Shown here: positions 53,501 to 62,569 of the stretch, piece by piece | How positions within the stretch are numbered: position 1 is the first letter of the stretch | Layout: every line of letters begins with the position of its first letter | NCBI GenBank assembly: GCA_002839765.1 | Contig: PGYR01000001.1 | Coordinates: 1-64,000 of the forward strand | Length of the DNA: 64,000 bases | Source: Ignavibacteriae bacterium HGW-Ignavibacteriae-4 | Lineage (GTDB): Bacteria > Bacteroidota > Ignavibacteria > Kapaibacteriales > UBA2268 | Reading direction: 5' to 3' | The notes under the pieces: generated by a model | Told to the model about the DNA's origin: nothing | The model's input: only the letters and a program-made list of their open reading frames with translations | Databases searched by the model: none | Position numbers and translations under genes: made by a program

Positions 53501-55595
53501 GTTAGATGCAACTGGAAATACTTTAAATGAAATAACTAATATTGAAATAGATCCGAACGAGCAGTACGAAGTATCGATTCAATTTTTGCCATTAATACCG
53601 GAAATTGAGAATGCTAGGTTAAGAATAGAATATATAAATGAATCAAACACAGAGAATACTACTCATATTAACTTATATGGTGAAGGGATAGATCCAAAAT
53701 TAGAATTTAGTAATAGTATTAATTTTGGTAACGTAATTTGTGATGAGACTAAAATCGAAACAATTACTGTTTACAACAAGGGTAAGGGAAGTATAACTAT
53801 TTCTGATATTAAACTAAATAGTTCTAATTTCAGTATCTTAAATAACTTTAATTTTAATATTAAATTAAAAGGTGGGGATTCACTGTCATTTGATGTTGAG
53901 TTCAAACCAATTGATAATGGTCTAATAAAAGACTCTATACTTATCTTCACTAACGAATTAGAAAACAATATTAGGAAAGTTTATCTCAATGCAAGGAAAC
54001 TAAATACATCATTCGTTGTCTCGGGTAACAACAATTTAGTCGGTGCTGACAATAACGTTGTTATAAATGAGAGCTTTAGTATTATAAACAATGGAAAGAC
54101 AAATTTATTATGGAGTCCTACTTATTTATCTACAGATGGAAAAATAGAAGTACTTTCCATAAATCCAGATCCAACTCTACAAGGCGATACAGCTATTGTT
54201 AACTACAGATTCAACGGTGGCAATAAAGGGGAGAGCTTTAACTTCAAATTTGCTCCACAACCCTACTGCTCTGATAGCATTGAAATCAGAATAGATGTTA
54301 AAAATACTCAACCTACTCTTTTCACTGATTTCGAATCTGAATATCATTTAATTTGCGAAGACAGTCTTAAAGTAAAAATACCTATTACAAATATAGGTGA
54401 AGAAGAGCTTAGTATTTCAAATATAAGATTCGAGAATGATAATTCAATTTTATTTACAGTAGATAAAAAAATAATGATTTTGCAAGACTCTGAATCTGAT
54501 ACTTTAACTTTAACATTCTCAACAAGCAATGTTGGTGTATATAATACAGATTTAGTCTTTATTTCAAATGATCCCAAATCAACTAATGGTAAAATAGTCA
54601 AGTCCATCAAAGTTAAAAAAGATATTTCTAACTTTGAAGTTGTTGAAGATGATGTGCAATTTGTGTTCAATGGACTAAATAACCCTGGTAATCAAACCTT
54701 TAATATTAAAAATACTGGCTCGGTTCCTATTAGATGGAACTTACAACCCCTACCTGGATTTAATATAATTTCTATAATCCCTCTTGTAGCTCAACCGGGA
54801 CAATCCTCCACTATTACTGTATATTACAATGGTCCAAATGATATTTCAAGCGAGAGAATATTGTTTGTTAACGATTCATGTTTGAATCAAGATAGTATAT
54901 TATTCAATGTTGTATCAGCTGGTAACGGCATCGCCCTTCTTAGTTTACCATTAAGAGAAAGTAGAAAAATAGGGGAGAGATTTGATTATCCAATCACATT
55001 AACTAATTCGAACAAATTGGATGAAGCAGGTGTTACTTCTATTTCTGGACAACTTTTCTTCAATCATTCGCTTATGAGACCGACACTCTTAAATAGCGAA
55101 ATCGTAAATGGATTTAGAATTGTTCCTTTTGAAATTACAAATCTCGAGAAAGGTGCAGTTCTAAATATAGAAATGGAAGCGCTATGGGGTGATGATTCTT
55201 GTACCGTAGTGAATATGGATAGCTTAGTTGCCAATGGAAACACAACGGAAATTGAAATTAACTATGGATTAGGTCTTTTCTGCGTTAGCAACCTTTGTTA
55301 TGAAGGTGGAGCCAGATTAATAGATCTATCAGTTGAGTTAAGTGCAGCTGTAAAATTTATAGATAAAAACTCCGACGAATTAAAACTCGAATTGAATTTA
55401 ATAGAAAAAGGAAAAACCGAGATTAAAATATTAGATTTCAATGGTAGAATTGTTATGAATTTGTATAATGAAGAAATACCATTGGGTTATAATAGTTTAA
55501 CAAGAAACATAAGTAATTTATCAAATGGTGTTTATATGATAGAAATTACAACACCATCAATAACTATTTATAAAAAACTAATTATCGTCAGATAA
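50577..55595 (+). CDS. Giant T9SS-secreted VWA / WD40-like / ASH-repeat protein
   Basis: 1672 residues. Signal peptide (1-20); a von Willebrand A domain with an intact MIDAS start D89-V-S-G-S at about 80-250; a WD40-like propeller region (about 500-800, I-S-W-N-K-R-G-N-V-F-A and N-I-D-W-S-F-D-D-K-F-I-F); choice-of-anchor-D/ASH repeats (about 820-1440, each with Y-N-F-G-E-V or I-N-F-G-N-V); a cohesin-like domain (about 1445-1580); and a T9SS type A C-terminal sorting domain (L-S-N-G-V-Y-M-I-E-I). The 3' end overlaps the MscS gene by 18 bases. Predicted surface protein; ligand unknown. Confidence 0.88.
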   Translation: MKTIYTILILIVASNLLNGQNFHVYDVNSDEYPIINAKFYVTDSGNKQITQFVPEEFQIIENMINRTVREIQCSPDPVFNRISTVLTIDVSGSMKGQRLDWVKLAASQWIEQMDSLNEETAITTFDDEALLYSDFKINKSLLLESIASLEIRNGTNYKNAFLDPYAGALDVARRANYKPIIIFLTDGIGLSDFNTKDIVRRAEELGAIVYSISIDISLPVEMKAVSDATGGQYFENIDSKEKLIEVYNTIRKIAISTSPCNISWFTEGCLLGREADIEYKPLKLNKKVSYDSPGEKFPEFEYIIDDGFATFECEKQSTYLMKLKAVNGNIEIKGINKNSGTAICSDFTASFVNKKVPFSLEKDSIVDILISYNPSDNNYKICEFEIDASSCLNNKINAVSNCLNSPPSSVPIKIRRPNGGEVFKSISKEKIFWDGTPQNTNIMIDYSIDSGKSWNIVDYGKMYNMSEWIIPNVESDNCLVRVKKISDNAGRKIYDANIDKSDVKRISWNKRGNVFAILTGTNSIKLYNSITGEKINEFFMDTDTSSFIDVQFFPDGARLFVTNPDGLHIFNVLNKKFVKINDLTGELELSNDEKIITITNADSIAIMDIMTREILKVIKRPIINGKISNSAISNDSRKLAFCVDSNGITDSIYVYEKSTTWKVTSNYIMFDTTEKYSYKNIDWSFDDKFIFTTSAVSTIRFIELWDVSTRKKEVRIFRPSTRISDIKASSIENLVVTVDHGSNVIVWEVVEIGGKKEFQEKYSFLSNSIINNTIEWSPDFTRFAVGTDGLSTDNLLAVYSVRPYPEYEDISDSVFSIRKTVFEVPDIDLGVELVGQTKDSTIANLLKYNFEYPFKIDSVNISGNDKAMFTISNSPSLPNIANKIDQPNFEFGFTPNKEGNFTANLNIYTQYGLKTSKLMAKGVKPLVQVENYNFGEVLITKDSTIKKNSIINNGTSKLKINRIYLVGPSDKFFRLLDATGNTLNEITNIEIDPNEQYEVSIQFLPLIPEIENARLRIEYINESNTENTTHINLYGEGIDPKLEFSNSINFGNVICDETKIETITVYNKGKGSITISDIKLNSSNFSILNNFNFNIKLKGGDSLSFDVEFKPIDNGLIKDSILIFTNELENNIRKVYLNARKLNTSFVVSGNNNLVGADNNVVINESFSIINNGKTNLLWSPTYLSTDGKIEVLSINPDPTLQGDTAIVNYRFNGGNKGESFNFKFAPQPYCSDSIEIRIDVKNTQPTLFTDFESEYHLICEDSLKVKIPITNIGEEELSISNIRFENDNSILFTVDKKIMILQDSESDTLTLTFSTSNVGVYNTDLVFISNDPKSTNGKIVKSIKVKKDISNFEVVEDDVQFVFNGLNNPGNQTFNIKNTGSVPIRWNLQPLPGFNIISIIPLVAQPGQSSTITVYYNGPNDISSERILFVNDSCLNQDSILFNVVSAGNGIALLSLPLRESRKIGERFDYPITLTNSNKLDEAGVTSISGQLFFNHSLMRPTLLNSEIVNGFRIVPFEITNLEKGAVLNIEMEALWGDDSCTVVNMDSLVANGNTTEIEINYGLGLFCVSNLCYEGGARLIDLSVELSAAVKFIDKNSDELKLELNLIEKGKTEIKILDFNGRIVMNLYNEEIPLGYNSLTRNISNLSNGVYMIEITTPSITIYKKLIIVR

Positions 55596-56435
55596 AAACT
55601 CTCTTAAAGATTGTTTATTGATATTTATATCTCTTTGAGGAAATGGTATTGATATATGATTCTTATTGAATTCCTCAATTATTTTATACCTTATGTTAGA
55701 TTGCGTTACAAAACCATCTAGAGGATATTGAATAAATATACAAAGTCTAAAATTATAAGCACTTTCACCTATATTATCAAACATTACAAATGGCTCTGGT
55801 GTTTCCAAAACTAACTCTTCAGTTTTAGCAATCTCTAATAGAAGTTTCTTTACTATAGTTGTATCAGAACCGTAAGCTACATCTATTTTTATATTGAATC
55901 GAACAGGATGGACACCATTATCATAATTTATTACCTTTTCAGTAACTATTTTTGAGTTTGGTATTATAACTATTGAATTATCAAAACTTTCAGCAGTTGA
56001 TGTTCTAAGACCAATATTTCTAATTTTTTTAAATTCACCATCAACAACGACAACATCACCTATCTTGATTGAACCTTCGAAAAGTAAGATAATACCGGAT
56101 ATTAGGTCGTTGAAAGTTTGTTGTAATCCAATTCCAATTCCAACTAACAAAGCAGCACTACTTGCAACTAAGAATGTAACATCAAACCCTATGAAATTTA
56201 GATAAAATGATACTCCAATAACCCACAGTAAATAACTTATTAGTTTATAAACTGCAATTGTAGAACCCCTATCTCTTTTAGAATACTTAAATACGATTCG
56301 ATTAAGTATTTTGGATAATATTTTAATAACCATCAAAAATAGTAACAAAAAAGCAAAGTCCTTTATCTGTATATCTACATCATAGATGGAAAATAAATCA
56401 TAGCTTAAAAACTTATTTAGTACAGTCTTAGTCAT
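55578..56435 (-). CDS. MscS-family mechanosensitive ion channel
   Basis: 285 residues: three hydrophobic segments in the N-terminal 130 residues, the pore-lining TM3 with G-I-G-I-G-L-Q-Q-T-F-N-D-L-I-S-G-I-I-L-L, then the MscS beta domain (I-K-I-G-D-V-V-V-V-D-G-E-F, V-I-I-P-N-S-K-I) and a C-terminal alpha/beta domain. It releases ions during osmotic down-shock. Length near that of E. coli MscS (286). It converges with the giant ASH gene, overlapping 18 bases. Confidence 0.92.
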   Translation of the reverse strand: MTKTVLNKFLSYDLFSIYDVDIQIKDFAFLLLFLMVIKILSKILNRIVFKYSKRDRGSTIAVYKLISYLLWVIGVSFYLNFIGFDVTFLVASSAALLVGIGIGLQQTFNDLISGIILLFEGSIKIGDVVVVDGEFKKIRNIGLRTSTAESFDNSIVIIPNSKIVTEKVINYDNGVHPVRFNIKIDVAYGSDTTIVKKLLLEIAKTEELVLETPEPFVMFDNIGESAYNFRLCIFIQYPLDGFVTQSNIRYKIIEEFNKNHISIPFPQRDININKQSLREFLSDDN

Positions 56436-56490
56436 ATTTTTTTTAAATTAGTGGAATAGAATTAAGTAAAATTAAACTAAATGGTACAAA

Positions 56491-57273
56491 ATGAAAAATA
56501 TTTTAACTACTATGGCAATGTTAATATTATGTGTTAACATACTTTTCGCAGGTGTCAAACTTGAGTTTAAAAATTATGAGATAGATAATGAGAATGAAAG
56601 TGAATCTAATATCGCTATTTTTACTTCTGATAAATTAAGAATTGAAGGCAGAAATCAAGAAGGTAACACTGTAATCATTTATGATTCCAATAAAGATAAG
56701 ATATGGATATTGAATAAAAGTGAAAAACAATATACAGTTATTTCGAAGGAAATGCTTTTGAATATGAAAAAGCAAGTTGAAAATATGATGGATCAAATGA
56801 AACAACAATTTGCAAATTTACCAGATGCACAAAGAGAACAAATAGAAAAGATGATGGGAGCTCAAATGGGTGGAGTAAGCGTGAATTATACCTTAAGCAA
56901 TACAAAGAAAACTGAAAAGATAAATAACTGGAACACAACTAAATATATACTTAAGGCTGACGATGAAATTCAATCTGAAATTTGGGCGACAACTTATTCA
57001 ACATTGGGTGTTGATGCTAAAGATTTTGAGGTTATGAATAAATTTAGTGCGTTCAGTTCTGATATGTTATCTTCCATGCCTAAAATACAGAAAGATCCTT
57101 TTTCGGCCATATATGACGAAATGAAAGGAATTCCAGTGAAAACAATTGATATGTCTAATGATTCTGTAAATGAATTAGTTAATGTTTCAAAATATAATGC
57201 AAGTGATGAAGATTTTGCTGTACCTTCTGATTATAAAGAACAAAAATTATCAATGCCTGGGAATAATAGATAA
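56491..57273 (+). CDS. DUF4412 domain secreted protein
   Basis: 260 residues with a signal peptide (1-20). The mature part fits DUF4412: V-K-L-E-F-K-N-Y-E, R-I-E-G, I-I-Y-D-S-N-K-D-K-I-W-I-L-N, Y-T-V-I-S-K-E, then a Met/Gln-rich helix (about 92-125) and W-N-T-T-K-Y-I-L. Function unknown. Its stop overlaps the alkaline phosphatase ATG (TAATG), so both are coupled; DUF4412 may be an accessory envelope factor. Confidence 0.82.
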   Translation: MKNILTTMAMLILCVNILFAGVKLEFKNYEIDNENESESNIAIFTSDKLRIEGRNQEGNTVIIYDSNKDKIWILNKSEKQYTVISKEMLLNMKKQVENMMDQMKQQFANLPDAQREQIEKMMGAQMGGVSVNYTLSNTKKTEKINNWNTTKYILKADDEIQSEIWATTYSTLGVDAKDFEVMNKFSAFSSDMLSSMPKIQKDPFSAIYDEMKGIPVKTIDMSNDSVNELVNVSKYNASDEDFAVPSDYKEQKLSMPGNNR

Positions 57274-58619
57274 TGATTAAATCAATTTCAGTTTTACTAA
57301 TCACAATATTATTTTTTGGTTGCGAAATAGATAAACCGAAATTGTCACTTAATGTCAAGAAAAAAGAAAGGAAAGCTAAGAATATAATAATAATGATTGC
57401 TGATGGGTGTGGATATAATCACATAGAAGCAACAAATTATTACACTAACGGTGAATTGAATTCACAAGTTTATGAATCATTCCCTGTTATATTTCCTGTA
57501 TGTACTTCGCCAGCAATTTCAGGTAAATTTAAATCGGAAAAAGGACTAAACTGGCAGAATGGATATAACTCTGGACTAACTTATTCCGATTCTCTATGGA
57601 GAACTTTGAGTCCTACCGGATCTGGAGCCGCGGCTACTGCAATTGCTTCTGGTAGAAAAACATACAATGCTTCTATAGGAATGGATATATACTTCCAACC
57701 ACTAAAATCTATAGCTGAGAAAGCTAAAGAATTAGGCAAATCTGCAGGATTAGTAACTACTGTACCTTTTGCACATGCTACTCCGGCATCTTTTGCGGCT
57801 CATAATGTTCATAGGGATAATTATGAAGAAATTGCTAGAGAGATGATTAAAAGTAATATGGATATTATCTTCGGATGTGGTCATCCAGATTATGATGATG
57901 ATGGAATTAAAACCGAAGCTCCAGATTATCAATATGTTGGTGGAAAAGAATTCTGGGGTAAATTCACTTCTGGTAAAAATTATGATAGGCGACTAATAAC
58001 AAAACAGAGTGAATTTGAGAAATTATTATTGAATCCTACGAATGAGAAGTTATTAGGTTTACCATTAGTCCATACAACTTTACAAGCTGGAAGGGGAGGA
58101 GATGTAAACGCTGTACCAAATAAAGTTCCGTTTGTCAAAGCCATTCCCAATTTAAAACTTTTAACAAAGACAGCACTAAGTTCATTAAATCAGAATCCAA
58201 AGGGTTTCTTTCTAATGGTTGAAGGCGGCGCAGTAGATTGGTCAGCTCATTCTAATTATTCTGGTAGAATGATTGAGGAACTGAATTCGTTTAATAAAGC
58301 TGTAGAAAGTGTAGTGAAATGGATAGAAACTAATTCAAGTTGGGATGAAACACTACTAATTGTGACTTCTGATCATGAGACTGGTTATTTAACAGGCCTT
58401 AATGGATTCAATAGCAACATTAGCTCGAAAGGTAAGGGCAAACTACCAAATATGATGTGGAACAGTAAGCAACATACTAATGTGCTTATTCCGCTATATG
58501 CAAAAGGTGTTGGTTCGGATTTATTTGACGATTATGCCGATGAATTAGATTCACTTAGAGGTTATTTCATTCAAAATTCTGAAATTGGACAAATTATGTT
58601 TAGAACAATTGTTAAATAA
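57273..58619 (+). CDS. Alkaline phosphatase, lipoprotein
   Basis: 448 residues with a lipoprotein signal (L-F-F-G-C, lipid Cys 17). Motifs: I-M-I-A-D-G-C-G-Y-N-H-I (first metal Asp), the nucleophile region T-G-S-G-A-A-A-T-A-I-A-S-G-R-K-T (Ser after Gly; PhoA has Asp here), A-H-A-T-P-A-S-F-A-A-H, E-G-G-A-V-D-W-S-A-H-S-N (Asp and His ligands), T-S-D-H-E-T-G and K-Q-H-T-N-V (last His). A full-length PhoA-type phosphomonoesterase, probably facing the periplasm or surface. It abuts the convergent gene at 58620. Confidence 0.9.
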   Translation: MIKSISVLLITILFFGCEIDKPKLSLNVKKKERKAKNIIIMIADGCGYNHIEATNYYTNGELNSQVYESFPVIFPVCTSPAISGKFKSEKGLNWQNGYNSGLTYSDSLWRTLSPTGSGAAATAIASGRKTYNASIGMDIYFQPLKSIAEKAKELGKSAGLVTTVPFAHATPASFAAHNVHRDNYEEIAREMIKSNMDIIFGCGHPDYDDDGIKTEAPDYQYVGGKEFWGKFTSGKNYDRRLITKQSEFEKLLLNPTNEKLLGLPLVHTTLQAGRGGDVNAVPNKVPFVKAIPNLKLLTKTALSSLNQNPKGFFLMVEGGAVDWSAHSNYSGRMIEELNSFNKAVESVVKWIETNSSWDETLLIVTSDHETGYLTGLNGFNSNISSKGKGKLPNMMWNSKQHTNVLIPLYAKGVGSDLFDDYADELDSLRGYFIQNSEIGQIMFRTIVK

Positions 58620-59285
58620 TCATTCATAAACAAACTTGTATGAAATCTCTCTTTTAAGTGATCCACCCATTGTTTGAATTATATTTCCAATATTTTCATA
58701 ATCTTCAACAATTTTATCTACTCTATTAAATTCATCATAGTAAAGCATAAAATGCCCTTTGGGAGAAGTTATCTCAATTAATCTATCATTTTCATCATAT
58801 TTATAATCTTCGGAACTTGCTTTACCCATACTACTAAAAGTGTAATTAATAAGCCTATTCTTTAAATCTAGTTTTACTATATCAACTATTTTACAATTAC
58901 TATATTCAATCTCATACTCTATTTTACCATCTCTACCAGTTTCCCAATCAACAGTATCTCTATGACACCAACTCGAGAATTTGTAAGTTCGGATTCCATC
59001 ATCTTCTGTTGAATCCAAATTCTGATAACTAGAAACCATCAAATAATTGTATATTTCTAAACTTGGGTAAGCAACTTCAATTAATTCTTCCAATATCAAA
59101 TTGAAATCATATTTGTATTTATCACTAAAAGTTCTATCAAATACAACTGCAGTATCCATCAAAGATAATTTATTATTTAAATCAATTTCTAGTATTTTTA
59201 ATGAATTAAATTGAGGTGTTGGTTTACTTGAACTCTGAGAAAATAAATAAATAGGGACTAACAATAATAATATTAATACTTTCAT
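58620..59285 (-). CDS. Hypothetical secreted protein with RHS/YD-like region
   Basis: 221 residues with a signal peptide (1-16). The C-terminal half contains Y-K-Y-D-E-N-D-R-L-I-E-I-T-S-P-K-G-H and Y-Y-D-E-F-N-R-V-D-K-I, which resemble YD-repeat strands. No specific function is recognised. Its stop abuts the alkaline phosphatase stop. It is preceded by the acyl-CoA dehydrogenase gene (58 bases), with no obvious terminator between. Confidence 0.7.
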   Translation of the reverse strand: MKVLILLLLVPIYLFSQSSSKPTPQFNSLKILEIDLNNKLSLMDTAVVFDRTFSDKYKYDFNLILEELIEVAYPSLEIYNYLMVSSYQNLDSTEDDGIRTYKFSSWCHRDTVDWETGRDGKIEYEIEYSNCKIVDIVKLDLKNRLINYTFSSMGKASSEDYKYDENDRLIEITSPKGHFMLYYDEFNRVDKIVEDYENIGNIIQTMGGSLKREISYKFVYE

Positions 59286-59343
59286 AAGAAATTTACTTTT
59301 TTTATTTTTAAAGACACTTTAATTGAACATTAAGTTACATTTA

Positions 59344-60501
59344 TCAATCAAAACAACCTATTGAACGTGCTATTACAAGCCTTTGTATTTCACTTGTGCC
59401 TTCACCAATTTCTAATAACTTCTGATCACGGTAATACTTCTCAGCATCATATTCTTTCATAAGTCCGTACCCACCATGTATTTGAACGCAGTGATTTGCA
59501 GAAGTATGAGCTAATTCTGAGCAATATAATTTAGCTATTGCCCCTTCTTTAGTTATATTATGACCTTCTTCTAGCATTCGACATACGTCATAGAGATAGT
59601 TACGAGCCATTTCTAATCCCATTTCAACATCTGCCAATTTGAATGCATTAGCTTGATAACGTGATATTGGTTTTCCAAATGTAATTCTTTCTTTAGAGTA
59701 TTTAAGAGCAAGTTCATAAGCTCCTTGTGCTAATCCTAATCCCATAGCTGCAATTGATAACCTACCACGATCTAGAGTTGAAAGCATTTGTTTGAAACCT
59801 TCACCTTGTTTACCCAGCATTGCTGATTTATGGACTCTAACGTTTTCTAATACTAATTCACCTGTATTAGATCCTCTCCACATCATCTTATCTTTCATAA
59901 CAAGTTGTGTAAAACCTTCAGTATCATTTTCTACTATAAAGCATGATAATTCTTTGCCACCATCTTTTCTTTCACCTGTAATTGCTAAAATGGTCGAGCC
60001 TACAGTAATATCGGTAGCTGAATTTGTAATGAAGATTTTTGTTCCATTTAGAATCCAATAATCTCCATCCTGCACAGCAGTTGTCTTCGTATTACCAGCG
60101 TCAGAGCCAGCCTCAGGTTCTGTTAGTCCAAAGCCCCATAACTTTCCACCAGATAACTGAGGTAAATACTTTTTCTTTTGTTCTTCATTTCCAAAATAAT
60201 ATAGTGGCCCAGTGCCAAGGGAATTGTGAGCGGCAATCGTTGCCGCTTGTGAGCTATCGACTCTAGCTAATTCTTCTACGGCAATTATGTATGAAACATA
60301 GTCTAATTCAGCACCACCATACTCTGAGGGTAGAAATGCTCCAAGTAATCCAAGTTCAGACATTTGAGCCGTTATTTCGTATGAAAATTCTTCATTCTCA
60401 TCTAAAATTTTAGATTGCTTTCTGATATTATCTTCTGCAAAACCACGGATAGTGTCACGAATTAAGATTTGATCTTCTGTAAGATTGCGATTTAAAGGCA
60501 T
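59344..60501 (-). CDS. Acyl-CoA dehydrogenase
   Basis: 385 residues, the usual length for the FAD-dependent acyl-CoA dehydrogenase family. Signatures: L-T-E-P-E-A-G-S-D-A-G-N-T-K-T-T-A at the substrate/FAD interface, I-T-N-S-A, F-G-K-P-I-S-R-Y-Q-A, Q-I-H-G-G-Y-G, and C-terminal Y-R-D-Q-K-L-L-E-I-G-E-G-T-S-E-I-Q-R with the expected catalytic Glu. Removes two hydrogens from acyl-CoA. Short-chain type probably, exact substrate not determined. A second acyl-CoA dehydrogenase is 900 bases away on the opposite strand. Confidence 0.92.
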   Translation of the reverse strand: MPLNRNLTEDQILIRDTIRGFAEDNIRKQSKILDENEEFSYEITAQMSELGLLGAFLPSEYGGAELDYVSYIIAVEELARVDSSQAATIAAHNSLGTGPLYYFGNEEQKKKYLPQLSGGKLWGFGLTEPEAGSDAGNTKTTAVQDGDYWILNGTKIFITNSATDITVGSTILAITGERKDGGKELSCFIVENDTEGFTQLVMKDKMMWRGSNTGELVLENVRVHKSAMLGKQGEGFKQMLSTLDRGRLSIAAMGLGLAQGAYELALKYSKERITFGKPISRYQANAFKLADVEMGLEMARNYLYDVCRMLEEGHNITKEGAIAKLYCSELAHTSANHCVQIHGGYGLMKEYDAEKYYRDQKLLEIGEGTSEIQRLVIARSIGCFD

Positions 60502-60582
60502 ATTCTAGTTAATTATTTTTTTACTGAAAAACATTATGTAATTTTACAATATAAGAATTTTAATTATTAAAAAATAAATTCG

Positions 60583-61389
60583 ATGATTCAATCCCGTTAT
60601 TACCTAACAATTACTTTATTATTTCTATTTACATCTTGTATCCGCAATAGCAATGAAAGACAGACAGATAATTCTTATAATAACCAATATATAGAACTAA
60701 ACGAAACAAAGAGTTTTAATGATAATGGTACATATGAATATCAGTTCAAAGTACCTACATTTGATGACGACAATTTGGATTTTATAAATCAATTTGTCTT
60801 AGAATCAGTTGCTAAGTATATGGATATTGAGAAATTAAAGAACGATAAATCTATATTGAATAAAGATAAATTACTAACATTTGTTAAATATCATATAGAA
60901 CAAGTAGGTCTAGATAGCTATGATACTGATGTTGAACACTTAGAATTGTTTAAAAAACTAGAAATCGACACTTTATATACAATTAGAGAATTATTGGTAA
61001 TTGTTGAAAATCAAGAGTCATACACTGGTGGGGCACATGGTGCTTATTCTACAAATTATTTTGTTTTTGATATAAAAAATAAAAAGCTATTAAAAACATC
61101 AGATATCTTTGATTTGAATAAATTAACAGAAATTGCATACGATTACTTTCTTACAGAAAGAGGGTTATCAAAAAATCATGTTGAAATTGAAAAAGAAGGA
61201 TATTGGTTTAACGATAACAAATTTCATTTGAATGACAATTTCTCAATTGATTCTAAAAACGTTACTTTCTTATACAATACTTATGAGATTACTTCTTACT
61301 CTGAAGGTCAAATTATAGTAGAAATACCTTTATACAAATTGGAATCAACAATTAAAAAAGAATATAAATATATTATTAATAAAGACTAA
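60583..61389 (+). CDS. DUF3298/RsiV-like lipoprotein
   Basis: 268 residues with a lipoprotein signal (L-F-T-S-C, about residue 19). The C-terminal half matches the DUF3298 group (RsiV/PdaC type): Y-T-G-G-A-H-G-A-Y-S-T-N-Y-F-V-F-D, T-S-D-I-F-D, F-L-Y-N-T-Y-E-I-T-S-Y-S-E-G-Q, and the final I-P-L-Y-K-L. Such domains bind or sense cell-wall material or lysozyme in Firmicutes; the role here is not known. It lies 11 bases before the second acyl-CoA dehydrogenase gene. Confidence 0.82.
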   Translation: MIQSRYYLTITLLFLFTSCIRNSNERQTDNSYNNQYIELNETKSFNDNGTYEYQFKVPTFDDDNLDFINQFVLESVAKYMDIEKLKNDKSILNKDKLLTFVKYHIEQVGLDSYDTDVEHLELFKKLEIDTLYTIRELLVIVENQESYTGGAHGAYSTNYFVFDIKNKKLLKTSDIFDLNKLTEIAYDYFLTERGLSKNHVEIEKEGYWFNDNKFHLNDNFSIDSKNVTFLYNTYEITSYSEGQIIVEIPLYKLESTIKKEYKYIINKD

Positions 61390-61400
61390 GTGGGTTTAAA

Positions 61401-62549
61401 ATGTTTGATTTATTACTTACAGACGAACAAAAAATGCTTCAACAAATGGTTCATGACTTTGCAGTCAATGAAATAGAACCAGTAGCATCTGAAAATGAAA
61501 GAAATCATAGATTTCCTAGAGAAATAATTGAAAAAGCTGGTGAATTAGGACTAATGGGTATAGCTTACCCAGTTGAGTATGGTGGCTCTGGTATGGATTA
61601 TGTGTCATATATGCTAGCAATTGAAGAAATATCAAGATATTGCGCTTCAACTGGAGTAATTATTTCAGCACATTCATCGCTTACTTGTGATCCTATCTAT
61701 AGATTTGGTACAGAAGAGCAAAAACAAAAATATCTTCCTGATATGCTTTCTGGTAAAAAGATTGGTGCTTTCTCATTAACTGAATCTGGTGCTGGCTCTG
61801 ATGCTGGTGCGACTAAAACAACTGCTAAATTAGTAGGTGATAAATGGATACTAAATGGATCAAAAATATTTGCAACAAATGGGGCAGAGGCAGACGTTTT
61901 TGTTTTACTAGCTTCGACTGAGCCAGAAAGTAAAACTCGTGGAGTTACTGCCTTTATAGTAGATGCCAATACACCTGGTTATAGCATTGGTAAAGTAGAA
62001 AGGAAATTAGGAATCCGTTCTTCTTCAACTACAGAAATCATTTTAGATAATGTAGAACTTCCAAAAGAAGCAATGTTAGGTAATCTGAATGAAGGATTCA
62101 AATTAGCAATGATTACTCTTGATGGTGGTCGTTTAGGTATAGCTGCTCAAGCATTAGGAATTGCACGTGCATCATTCGAAGATGCTCTTAAATATTCTAA
62201 AGAAAGAGAACAATTCGGTAAACCGATTAATAGTTTTCAAGCTATACAATGGATGATTGCTGATATGAGAGTTAGATACGAAGCTTCTTGGTTACTAACT
62301 TGGAGAGCTTCTAAAATGAAAGATGCAGGTGAAGTTTATTCTACATATGCTGCTATGGCTAAATTGGATTCTTCCGAAACGGCTATGTTCTGTGCTAATA
62401 AAGCAATACAAGTACACGGTGGATATGGATATACTGAGGATTTTAATGTCGAGAGATATTATCGTGATGCTAAGATTACTGAGCTATACGAAGGTACAAG
62501 CGAGATACAAAGACTAGTAATATCGAGACATTTTATAGTAAATAGCTAA
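61401..62549 (+). CDS. Short-chain acyl-CoA dehydrogenase (butyryl-CoA dehydrogenase-like)
   Basis: 382 residues. Signature L-T-E-S-G-A-G-S-D-A-G-A-T-K-T-T-A, F-G-K-P-I-N-S-F-Q-A-I-Q-W, Q-V-H-G-G-Y-G-Y and the C-terminal I-T-E-L-Y-E-G-T-S-E-I-Q-R with the short-chain catalytic Glu just before G-T-S-E. Overall closest to butyryl-CoA dehydrogenase. No etfA/etfB genes or other beta-oxidation genes are in this window. A strong terminator follows it. Confidence 0.93.
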   Translation: MFDLLLTDEQKMLQQMVHDFAVNEIEPVASENERNHRFPREIIEKAGELGLMGIAYPVEYGGSGMDYVSYMLAIEEISRYCASTGVIISAHSSLTCDPIYRFGTEEQKQKYLPDMLSGKKIGAFSLTESGAGSDAGATKTTAKLVGDKWILNGSKIFATNGAEADVFVLLASTEPESKTRGVTAFIVDANTPGYSIGKVERKLGIRSSSTTEIILDNVELPKEAMLGNLNEGFKLAMITLDGGRLGIAAQALGIARASFEDALKYSKEREQFGKPINSFQAIQWMIADMRVRYEASWLLTWRASKMKDAGEVYSTYAAMAKLDSSETAMFCANKAIQVHGGYGYTEDFNVERYYRDAKITELYEGTSEIQRLVISRHFIVNS

Positions 62550-62569
62550 AAAAGTTATTTTTTATTCCT

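Noticed and set aside
54344-54670. 108-codon minus-strand ORF inside the VWA/ASH giant gene
   Set aside because: Antisense shadow with low-complexity Ser/Leu composition; no homology pattern.
60583-61389. Lipoprotein considered as an anti-sigma factor (RsiV)
   Set aside because: It is a lipoprotein with no cytoplasmic sigma-binding part and no sigma factor gene nearby, so only the DUF3298-like domain is claimed.
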